Source: Enchytraeus crypticus
Lineage: Eukaryota; Annelida; Clitellata; Enchytraeida; Enchytraeidae
Length of the DNA: 64,000 bases
Reading direction: 5' to 3'
Assembly (NCBI GenBank): GCA_905160935.1
Contig: CAJHZI010000506.1
Location: forward strand, 1-64,000
Position numbers and translations under genes: made by a program. Below are positions 11,215 through 22,600 of this stretch, in pieces. Below the pieces are notes generated by a model. That model worked only from the letters and a program-made list of their open reading frames with translations, was not told the origin of the DNA and ran no database searches. Within the stretch, counting starts at the first letter, position 1. Each line of letters starts with the position of its first letter.

Positions 11215-11580
11215 TAGAGTCAATAGATATATGGTATCTATAGTGGACAAGCCTCAAAATCCTAATTTTTACACATTTGAGCGAAAGTAGAGAGCGAGAA
11301 ATAAGGAAAAAAAAGGAAAAAAAGAAATAGAAAAATAAGGGGCAATAATAAAAAATTAAAAAAAATAAAATAAAAAAATAAAAAATAAATAAATAAAATA
11401 AATAAATAATAAAAAAAGAAATAGAAAAAATAAGGGGCAACTAGGCTCTAAAAATTGAGCCTTTAGTAGATATATGGTACCTTCAGTGGAGAAACTCTAA
11501 AACTCCTAATTTGAGCGAGCGTGGTGAGCGAAAATTAGGAGTTTTAGAGTTTGTGTACTGAAGGTACCATATATCTACTG
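11215..11580. repeat. Hairpin MITE with a second, decayed arm
   Basis: Arms 11465-11512 and 11532-11579 are nearly perfect inverted repeats (start AGTAGATATATGGTACCTTC) around a 19-base loop, as in a foldback MITE. A diverged copy of the same arm lies at 11220-11265, separated by an A/T-rich low-complexity stretch (11300-11430), which suggests one element inserted in or beside another. Confidence 0.7.
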
Positions 11581-12290
11581 TTATGCCAAATGGCAGGTCC
11601 ACAATGTATATGTACTTCATCGATCAGCAGGTGGTCCCGTTACTAGGCCCTTATAAATTCTTAACGTTTAGCCTTTGCTTCTGAAAAACTATTTTTATGT
11701 GTTATTATGATATATTTGATTACGTCCGAAGCGGCTTGGGCACAATACGGCCTCATTCGATACGAAAGAGTTAATTCGTAGATTACTGCGCAATGGATAA
11801 GTTTTAAATTGATGGATGCAATTGCGAATACATAAATAGAATTGGTAGTTTTTAATTGGTAGTTCTTTGTTAACTGTCTGTTATAGGAAGTCCGCCTCAA
11901 TTTTATCTATAAAAATCTAAATATTAAACCATCATTAATATAACTTTATTATATTTAATTGTATTGCGCTATTACGTAAGTTTTGTATTATGAAATCCAC
12001 ATTACTGAAGCTATCCGCCTCATTCTTAAAAGAACTAAACCCATAACTATCTCAGAAGAATTTGTGAGGCTACTCCTTTAGAGAGCAGTCAACTGAACTG
12101 CTTAGGGAAGTAGCTCGAATGGGAAAGCTATTGTCCTTGCAGTGCATCAGTTACACATGTAATAAAGGCTAAATTTCTTTACTTTAGCCATCTGGTGAAC
12201 AAGGAACATTCATTTAAAGATAATTCGTGCCTAAACGTCCTTCTGGTAGAGCCTCGAGTCATAACACCGGTCTGGATATGTTTAAATATA
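11580..12290. other. No feature recognised
   Basis: AT-rich DNA with no convincing coding frame, RNA gene or repeat on either strand. Confidence 0.5.
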
Positions 12291-12292
12291 CG

Positions 12293-12505
12293 TAGGATAT
12301 GTGTATACGTAAAGAGGTCATAGAAGGTAGAATGGAAGGAAAAAGAGGCAGAGGCAGGCCGAGATTTGGTATGTTAGATGATTTAAAGACCCACTCGTAT
12401 GTGGAAATGATGGAACTGCAGAAGACAGAGAAGAATGGAGGTGTTGTATACCTTGGATCTGCCAGTGGACAGTTCTCTAAGAGAGAGAGAGAGAGAGAGA
12501 GATGT
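12293..12505 (+). mobile_element. LINE 3' end with (GA)n tail
   Basis: The translation contains KEVIEGRMEGKRGRGRPRFG and a following [12 protein letters not shown] segment, the C-terminal tail of a non-LTR retrotransposon ORF2. The 3' end reads CTGCCAGTGGACAGTTCTCT and then a GA microsatellite (12476-12502). The same end occurs at 39058-39436 (minus) and, decayed, at 13190-13310 and 26570-26720. Only the 5'-truncated end is present. Confidence 0.75.
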
Positions 12506-13185
12506 GTATACGTATAGACCTATGTGTCATTCTGAATTTTTTAGGCTTATGTTGCAAAATGTTTTGATCATGTGATATTTTTATCTTTATCATTTTGTGC
12601 ATTATTTACGATAATCTAGAGATCTTTAATAACTATCAATAAAATACAATAGAAGCCAAATTCGTATGAGCAAATAATTAATTGAACGTTCATTGATTGT
12701 TGGAGTTGTACAACTAAGAGTAACTCCATGATCGACAACAATTAAATTTGTAGCTTGACGTGTTTCTTGAATTATTTTTATATTGAGGTGTTTGTTCCGG
12801 TGATTAGTATTTTTACCTCTTCTTATTAAAATCGATTCTGTCTCTGCGTTTTGATAAATTTTTATTTTTCAGTTTGACAACGTCTTAAAAACAATGTAAG
12901 GTAAAATTATAATTATAATTAACTGTGCTTGGTATTGGCTTCAGATGCCGCATGGATGTTAAGCATCATTTAATTTATTAGAATACAAAAGTTGGATGAC
13001 AAAGTTTTATTTAAAAGTATATCTTTTGGATTTTTGCTGAACTCTACAAAAAATTAGTCACGAAAATAATTATTAAAAAATATTTTGTAGGAATAGCAAA
13101 ATAAATAATATTAAAATAATATTTTGTGAAATAGCTGAGGAAGGCTTAGGAGCCCACCTCGTCATAAGCAGAATTCCCCCTTGTG
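12505..13185. other. No feature recognised
   Basis: AT-rich DNA without a supported gene. Short A+T runs only. Confidence 0.5.
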
Positions 13186-13189
13186 TATA

Positions 13190-13315
13190 TCAAAGAAATG
13201 TGAGATGATTTAAGTGTCCACTCGTATGTGACATGAAAAGGAAAACGGAAGATAGAGATGTTACCATGGACATGCCAGTAGGCAGTGCACTGAGAGGAGA
13301 TTATGTAGGACATAA
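13190..13315 (+). mobile_element. Decayed LINE 3' end (GA-tail family)
   Basis: Resembles 12360-12480: a degenerate copy of the DLKTHSYV coding tail followed by ATGCCAGTAGGCAGTGCACT. Many changes; an old copy. Confidence 0.55.
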
Positions 13316-13654
13316 TCATATATAGTTTACATGTAGGGAAACAGTTTTAGCGAAACAGTTGCTTACAGTCTAGAGAGATGGTTGTCTGTTTTTATTTTAT
13401 TTCAGTGGTGGAAATTTCAATTTTGTTCAGTAGGCCTATCGATTTTACTAAAATATAAGTTTATTTTTAACCAAGCGATTTATAGATCATAACTTTTCCA
13501 CCGAGAACATTATAAGTTATAAGTTATAAGTTTTAATGATAGACTCGATACAATTTAGAATTAAAGGATAAACAATATCTTGTCAGTAACATGCTAACTG
13601 TGAAGGGAGTCAATTACTCCTCTCCCTTTAAAATGTTCGTTATGTGAAAATTAT

Positions 13655-13939
13655 ATGGTCCCGTGTCATGTCTGGAATACTAAAAAATGGGCCAAACGTC
13701 AACTGCACGTGTCGTAAGAGGCGACTGAGCAATAAATGAGAAAAGTAACGGGAAACCACCTCAAGCGCCGTATTATTCCGAAGCTATAGGCTCCATTATA
13801 GTGTGGGTGTCATAGTCTTTGTGAAGGGATTAAATTGTTAATCAATGGAGCGATCATGATAGAGCGTGAATGCAGCATGTAAGTAAGTAAATGCAGCTTT
13901 GACTTGCCACTTAGCAGAACATTAGAAAGAGAGAGAGAA

Positions 13940-13945
<6 letters not shown>
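13655..13945 (+). repeat. SINE family E, full copy
   Basis: Head with CCCGTGTCATGTCTGGAAT and GCACGTGTCGTAAGAGGCGA, body with GGGAAACCACCTCAAG, tail with GACTTGCCACTTAGCAGAAC and then GA repeats. The same body and tail occur at 48755-48945 and, on the minus strand, at 21545-21770 and 25135-25480. Confidence 0.7.
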
Positions 13946-13972
<27 letters not shown>

Positions 13973-14013
13973 TATATATATATACATGTATATAGTATAT
14001 GTGTATATATATA

Positions 14014-14071
<58 letters not shown>

Positions 14072-14135
14072 CTTGTCTTATATTATATATATAATATATA
14101 ATGTGTGTGTGAATATTGAAGACATGGTCTTCTAT

Positions 14136-14202
<67 letters not shown>

Positions 14203-14226
14203 GGCCTATATTTATACATATAGGCC

Positions 14227-14262
<36 letters not shown>

Positions 14263-14299
14263 CCTATGAATATATGTATAGTGTATATATCTATATACT

Positions 14300-14345
<46 letters not shown>
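13938..14345. repeat. (TA)n / (CA)n microsatellite block
   Basis: About 400 bases of TA repeats with a (CA)n core at 14136-14178 and several TAGGCCTA palindromes. Reading frames here are low-complexity artefacts. Confidence 0.95.
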
Positions 14346-14348
<3 letters not shown>

Positions 14349-14621
14349 AAGACAAGGTTGTAGCATTTCGCCACTGCTGTTTAATTTTTTTTAATTCAAT
14401 GCATTAGGCCTATTGTTGGCTTACATTCTGTTATTATTATTGTTAGCTTACCTTACTGACATGAAAAGAAATTCACAATTAAAAGGTTTTTCATCATAAA
14501 CATGTCTTTACTGAACACATCTTCGCTGAATAGCTTAGAACTTTAGCACGGACACGTCGTAAAAGAATGTTAACATTTGTAAAAAGATTAAACTTTACAG
14601 AAGAGATGAAATTTGCAGATT

Positions 14622-15945
14622 TTAAAGTCTACATGTAAATGGATTTGAATGCTCTGACGATCGAGCCTCACCCCTGTAACGCGTAGGATCATTCTGCTTA
14701 TAACCAATGCTCTGAAATGCTGTCATAGTGTAGTAGTCCAATTCTTTGAACCCAGAGTTGCCGCGTAGTCTATTCTCTTCTTTCAAGGCTTGATCCTGTG
14801 AAGGCAGTGTTGTTCTACCCAGTTTAAGTCGATGAGTTGAAGAGATGGACCCAGATGGAGAATATTCCTCAGTACTGGAAAACTCTGAGTCACGACGGCG
14901 CTTTCTGAATAATCAATCAATAAGAATTTAACTTCCTTTTCCTCGCCATAAGGCAATGTCAGGGACGTCAATTACACGGAATTCATTTGTTAAGAAAGTT
15001 TACAAATTTAATTTTTATTTGATTATTTTAATTTTTGAATCCGCAATGTATAACCTATGTTGAAAAATTAAAGTCGTATGTCTACTAGTTACTTGCTATT
15101 TTGCTTTAAATTAATAAGTAATCTTTATTTATTTTTTTTATTTTGTAACTTTGCTATTTACTAAGTAACTGTAAATTACTGAGTAATATTATTATTAACT
15201 ACTTCACTTTCAACTAATCAAGTAGCTTTGTTATTATTGTATAATGTGCACGATAAAGTTGTAAAAAAGAGAAATAAAATGTAATTATATTTTACTACTA
15301 TTTATAAATATTATTATTATTATTAATTTATTTTTTTACCCCGGTGTAAAGAACCTGGGGTTTGATAAAAACGATTCAAGCAATACGTGCTGAATCGCCG
15401 CCCGGCTACTCGAGGTCATCAATCGGCTTTGTTTTGTTTGTTGAAAAAGAAAAAAAAAGAATTGTTGAAGCAGACTGCATTAAGTCTTTGCAAAGTCATG
15501 GAAAGCCTTTGCCAAAGAAAAGATGTCTCTCGCTTATCGCCGGTTTCAATGGTCACCGGAACAACTTCATATCCTAAGGACAGATCACGGTATTTATCCG
15601 ATTTCCTAGAGGCGGCATGAACAGCAGCTCCACCGGCTGTGACTGAAGTCGTATTCAGGTAGGAGTTTGCCATAGTGTCAATGACCGCGACGTCCCATAC
15701 GGCACATTTACCGTTGCACCAGGGCACTAAAGTCATGCCGTCCGGGCGCCTGCTGTCTGATCTAGACAACCCACTTGGTTCCTTAGAGGAAGGGATGCCT
15801 GCTCTTGAAAGTGCTCGCCATATTAAGTCATTTAAATTGTGATGGCGAGACATTCTACCTGAGCTTCGTTTGCAGGAGAGGCCGTGGAGACCTAGAGCGT
15901 CGACTTCATGGCACATGTGAGGCTCGCAAGAGCCTCACATGTGCC

Positions 15946-15983
<38 letters not shown>

Positions 15984-18900
15984 TACCCCATGGGGTCCGG
16001 GTTGTCATTTCTACAAACGGCAGAAAGGGCATTCGGTTGGTGAGCGACTAAGCTCCAGAAATGCTACAAAATTTTAACGAATGAAAAAACTGGAAAAGAA
16101 TGTCTATTTGTATCCCGCTCCTAGTTCAACTGGGATTTAAGAGATGATGATGATAATGTTATATAAAGCATACCTGCTGCAGAGATGAACGATTATGACG
16201 ATAAAGAATATAATCAACAATCCTGCCAGCACGCTTAATCCTAACACCAGCCCTAACATCAACCAATAAATAACATTATCCAATAAATAACATCGACCGA
16301 TAAATAACATTATCCAATAAATAACATCAACCAATAAATAACATTATCCAATAAATAACATCGACCGATAAATAACATCGATCAATAAATGAAGTCAATC
16401 TATGAATAATATCAACCAATAAATAACATCAACCAATAAATAACATCAACCAATAAATAACATCAACCAATAAATAACATCAACCAATAAATAACATCAA
16501 CCAATAAATAACATCAACCAATAAATAACATCAACCAATAAATAACATCGACCAATAAATAGATTAGAGAGAGAACTATGTTTATTTCGATGCCTCAAAA
16601 TATGCAGTGACATACACAAACAAGGCCGTCAAAGTGGTCACAAGTAACCTATCTAGTTGACCACCCCTCAATCATACAAATTGAAAAATAACTAGGCAAT
16701 CGAAATAAACCTGAACTACAAGTAAAAGAAATTTTAGTTAATAAAGTTTGCAATAATAACAACAGGAATTTATAAAGAGAATATTGCTTCTGCCGATAAA
16801 TCTGAGCTACAGAGAATCACTACAGAGAAACACAGAGAACTAAACAGAAACACAAAGTAAGCACTTTATTAGTTCAAAATTGAAACTTAAGAAAAATTCT
16901 ATAAATAATTAAACAAGATAGCCCAGTATATGACAATAAATAACATCAACCAATAAATAACATCGACCAATAAATAACTTCAACCAACAGATATCATCAA
17001 TCAATAAATAACAAACAATTAAAAACATCAACCAATTATGCAAATTTGACTGTATCCAATAATGCGCTGAATGAGAAATTGCTATTGTAATTTGAGTAAC
17101 AAATGATTTGAAAAAAAAATTAAAGTCAGTAACTGAATTTTTAAATTTTGAGACTAACTTTTTGGCATAGTTTTTATAGCAATAGATTATTATAGATAAA
17201 TAATTTTAAAATACCCTCTTAAATAATTTTTTATATAAATAATAAATGATTCTTATAACGATAACCAATATAGGCCTAAAGATACTTTTGACGATAGATC
17301 TGACTTACACTTATCTATTAACCCTACTATGCGTCTTTCTCGAGGTAAGTTCATTCCTGCCATTACTTCGATTGATGCTTTCCATTTTTAATTTCACATG
17401 CACCGCGCCATTTCTCATATTAAATATTGATCAAAGACAATATTGCACCGCATATAAAAGCCGTTAACCCCCGCTTCATCTCTTGAAAGGATATCAGTGA
17501 TGAACAAACTAAAAATTAATTTTAACTTCTAATTTAATTAATTTTAATTATTTTCAGTCGGAAACCTAACCGATGCTGAAAAATAGACAAAATTTTATCT
17601 AATAAATTACTGAAATTAATTAAATTAAATTATTATAAAATTAATTAATTATTAAGCTACTTAACTCTTTCTTTGGGAGCTACCAGAGTCTGCAGTTATT
17701 CCTGGATCACGTGACGTGATGTACTGTGTGACATCTGTGGAAAGAATAGTTGAGCTGACAGACACTGGGGGATCCACCCCTGGCTCCATGACGTGTTTGC
17801 AACTTATCTGTAGAGGTGTGTACTGTCCATCAGCTGTTCTTCCTGCTCATAAGAAATATCAATAAGAAATGTCAATAAAAATATTTATATAAATACCTAA
17901 AAAATAAATACAAATAAGAAATATCAATAAGAAAAATCAATAAGAAATATCAGTAAAAATATCTATATAAGTACCTATAAAAATAAATACAAATAAGAAA
18001 TATCAATAAATTTCTTTAAAACTGATCTTGTTCTTGCTCTTTCGTGTTGATTGTTAAAGTATAATTATAAATATTACTGATACTTATTATATTCACTATA
18101 TCTCTTTTATACTAGCAGGCTATGTAGTATATAAACAGAATAATTGTAGACGTGTGCGAAAACAAAATATACATGTACATGTAGTATCATGAAGAATATA
18201 TGGCTTGGAGCTGACATAAGGCAGTACTGAAGACCTGCTTATCATACGAGAGTCTTATAAATATAACTAGAATTTATGTGTATGCAGAGCAGGCTTTGTA
18301 TCCGGGTTGATGCAAAATGGAGAAAAGAGAGTTGCGTGTGTATTAAAAGGGGACTGCAACAAGAGAATTTAATCAAAGCAGATCCTATAGTTGTTAATCG
18401 ATTTAGGTTCAATCTACAGGATAAACCTGCTTCAGTCGACAGACGACCTAATTATATCTTATGTCTTAGTATTTATTAATGCTAATATTAGTAGTAATAT
18501 TGATATTAATATTAATTTTAATATCAGTATTAATATTAATATTAGTGTTAATATTAATATTAATATTAATGATCCCCGTTTTGCGTTCGGGTTGTTTGAA
18601 GAATTGACCAACCGGCGACCGCACGTGTCGTAGAAGGCGACTAAAGCACTAAAATCCATACCAATGTCAGAAAGGACAGTCGGTTGGCGAGCGCCAAGGC
18701 TCCAGAAATTGCTGCAAAATTTAAACGAATGGAAAAGTCTCAAACAGGGGAGTAACTGATGGATGCTATATTGTAGGACAGAGAGGATTTTAGACCGTCT
18801 ATTCATATCCCGACCCCAGTTGAACTAGGATTCAAGGGAAGATAATGAAGAATACTAATACTAATGCCTCTCAGACTTGCGTGCTCTGCTTTCGGCCATC

Positions 18901-19552
18901 AATTCGGCATAATGTTAATACTAATATTCTGTTCTACCTGTGTATTTCATCCAGAAGCCTCTCTGTTCGAAGCTGCTGTCGCTCTTCAGCCTCACATACA
19001 TATCACTGCTTCCAGTACTAATGGGAACATTCACTCTCACTTCATTCAACAAAGAACTGGACCCTCCTTCCTTGGTCCAGAACTCCAGCAGATCTCCATC
19101 TCTTCCCAATGCACCAGTGATTTTGTTCGTCTTTGATGAAGTGGAGTTGTCCAGGAGAACATCGAGCACTGTGATGGTGATCTGAGAGTTGTTAGTACTG
19201 CTGATGAGACGACACTGACAGTTCGTATCTGGGGGGTAGTGGGAGGGGTAATCAGGGGAATGGATGTAGCCCTCTCCCGAGTTGATTATCAGAACTGCTC
19301 CGGGCTCTTTATCCTCCCCACAAATATCCATAGAATTGTCGTCAACTGTGATAAGCAGTAGCAAATTTAAGCCCGGCTCATGAAATCTAATCATTTAAAT
19401 TTAAATTTTATTAAATTTTGATAAGTTAGGTTTTAAGCTAATAACAACTAATTTTACTAAGAAGCTAAGGACATTGTTCAATGAATCAAAACGCCTTATA
19501 GCATAAAAAATATTATAATATGTCATGCTATTGTAATGTTTTAATAACATGG

Positions 19553-19601
<49 letters not shown>

Positions 19602-22600
19602 TATTATATGTAATATTCTATTAAATTGTGGGAGTTGAGACGATGGGCAACATTCGGATGTTAGAATTTCAAATTGACACATCCGACAGCACATTTGATG
19701 CAAACATTGCGAAAACAATTTTGAACATAACTTTTGAGCACGTAGGCCTAATATGCAAATTACAATCTTTTACGGTAGGATTTTTTGAGGATTCAGTGGG
19801 AAAAGGTAAGTCTTAAGCTTACTAGAGAAAGTTGAAAGAGAAGAATTAAAGCATGCTATGAGTCAGTCATCACTCTGCCATACGGATAGTAATGCAGATC
19901 CTACTATAAGTATTGAATACTTTACATACAAGGAATGCAGTAATAGTCGACATGTATGGCATCACTGAGTTGACGGCACACTGGTAGATAGCTTGCTCTC
20001 ACTGTGTAGATGCAGCTTTGTCTGTGCATACACTGGTTCAACACTGAGTCGAGCCTGTCAATAACCTCGTAGCATTCGCTACCGTTCGGCAGAGCAGCGC
20101 AAGATCTGGAACGGACTGCCAGAGAGTCACGACGACCTATGGAGCTGTCATTACTGCTGCTGAGAAGAACTGACATGATATTAATGACGCTAGGCCCTGG
20201 ACACGAGAGGTACAGCTCGGAGGCACGGGATACCTCGATACACTGTGAAGCTCTGATAGAGTCTTCACAACACAAATAATTAATATTTAATGCAATTGTC
20301 ATACAAGAGTATCTCCATACTTGACAAAAAGTCCATGCAGCGAGTTAAATTACAATATACTATAAGATAAGCATAACAAATATTTTAAATATAACATAAA
20401 CGACGCTATATTCGGTAAGAAAATGACAGTAGAAACCTGTGAGATTTAGAATTTAAGATTAACTTAATTCCGACGGAAATTAAAGAATAGAAATAAGATT
20501 TTTAATTTATTTGTTTATTTATTTGTTTATTTATTTAATTATTTGTTTAATTTATTCGTTTATTTATTTATTTTAAAATTATCAAGTTATCAACAGACGG
20601 AAACTGCAGTAGAAACTCAAGCGACAACTCTTATGTTACTTATTCACAGTAAAGGACTAACTGATAACACCAGCATTCACCGGTATCGAAAGTAATCACC
20701 AGTATTGTCAGTACTATCCGGTATCACTAGTATTCACTGGTATCACCAGTATTCACTGGTATCGCCAGTATTCACCGGTATCACCAATATTCACTGGTAT
20801 CACCAGTATTCACCGGTATCACCAGTATTCACTGGTATCATAAGTATTCACCGGTATCACCAGTATTCACTGGCATCACCAGTATTCACTGGTATCATAA
20901 GTATTCACCGGTATCACCAGTATTCACTGGCATCACCAGTATTCACTGGTATCATAAGTATTCACCGGTATCACCAGTATTCACTGGTATCACCAGTATT
21001 CACTGGTATCACCAGTATTCACCGGTATCACCAGTATTCACTGGTATCACCAGTATTCACCAGTATCACCAGTATTCACTGGTATCACCAGTATTCACCG
21101 GTATCACCAATATTCAATGGTATCACCAGTATTCACCAGTATCACCAGTATTCACTGGTATCACCAGTGTTCACCAGTATCACCAGTATTCACTGGTTCA
21201 CCAGTATTCACTGATATCACCATATTATCATCTGAAACATGGTCCTGAGGTATTGCCAGTAATACTTCACAATTTCTATTTTTATTTAAAGATTGATTGT
21301 GATTGCAAATTTACTTTAAATTTTACTAAATTCTCTTATTGTTTAGATATATTTAATATAATAATCATCAAGTAGGAATAAATTAAACTTTAAAATGACG
21401 ACCTGGACATAAAACTTTATCTAAATGAGAAAAATCGCCTAATTACATTAATTTTAGTTAATTGACTAAATTGAACTTTCTCATGTAGATTGATAATGAA
21501 TTTTCATTTGATAACAATTAAGTTATTAATTAGCAGAGATATAGAGTAACTATCTTTCTTCAGTGCACTGCCAAGTGGAAGGTTCAAGGTACATATTCAT
21601 ACTCAAAGTCTGCTTTCTCGCTCCATAAGAGCACTCCTTAGATCAACAAGTTAATCGCTTCACAAAGTCTATGCCTTAACCATACCTTATGTAGTCCATA
21701 GCTTAAGAAAAGGATGGCTTCTGAGGTGGTTTCCCGTTTCCTTCCTCAGAGATTAACTATATATACAAATTATTAGTGATTAGAATTATTTTCATACCCG
21801 GAGGTACGTAGCCGCTACACTGTGCGTAGATCAGACCTTCAGACCTCCCATCAGCTGACACGCCTGTAACATTTGTTGCACTATTTACTTATTCTAAAAA
21901 CATAGACTATTCCAGTAACATAGTAACATAGACTAATTAACATAGACTAATTAACACAGTCTGGTAACATAGACTAATTAACTATCATGGAAACATAATA
22001 TCACAGGAACCTTTTTCTGATATACACTATGCTATTGCCTTTGAATGCATAAAATTTTAATCTGCACTGGTATATCAATAGGCAACTGATATTTAATTTT
22101 CTAAACTTTTTGCTAATACTTCTATACACACTTTCTTACCGCTACAATTCATATGATAGGAATGTTGCAGTAAAATGTGCATCTATAATAGTTTATAATA
22201 ATACTATACTATCACTTTTTGATACCATTACAAGGCAAAATTTATGTCGGACACTATGACAGAAAGTATCTTAAAAGTATCTTGAAAAATATCTTGAAGA
22301 TACTATCACTATCACAACTTGTAACTTCGAGATAGGTTTGAAATGTATCTGCATCTTATATCTTCAAGATTTCTTTTAAATATATCTTTATCTTATATCT
22401 TCAAGATACTATAAAAAGTACCTTGCCCTACATTGCTACCAACAAGGACTATTCTCCTTATTATGCTATAGAATTATGTTATATTGTGATTAAAATATTT
22501 TTTACAGTATGACTTGCAACATGATGTCAATTATCTCTCAGAATCAATATAATTAAATCAATTAAAGAATCGATGGAAGAACTTGCACATGTAAATCAAC

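Noticed and set aside
13911-14261. Tyr/Ile-rich frames on both strands
   Set aside because: Translations of TA and CA microsatellites.
16137-16334. 65-codon hydrophobic minus-strand frame taken as a gene of its own
   Set aside because: Only 16174-16252 is coding, as the transmembrane exon of the receptor; the rest is minisatellite and intron.
16203-16561. CRISPR-like array
   Set aside because: Units of 17 bases with no spacers, in a spliced animal genome; a plain minisatellite.
17661-17683. Receptor ending in exon 6 with the stop at 17661-17663
   Set aside because: A GTAGCT donor at 17683 in phase 1 leads to a transmembrane exon and a tail exon with perfect phases; the extended model explains more. 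A secreted form by read-through remains possible.
20705-21214. Open frame of 169 codons, plus strand
   Set aside because: Pure 19-bp minisatellite; three units make 57 bases (19 codons), so the frame stays open by arithmetic.
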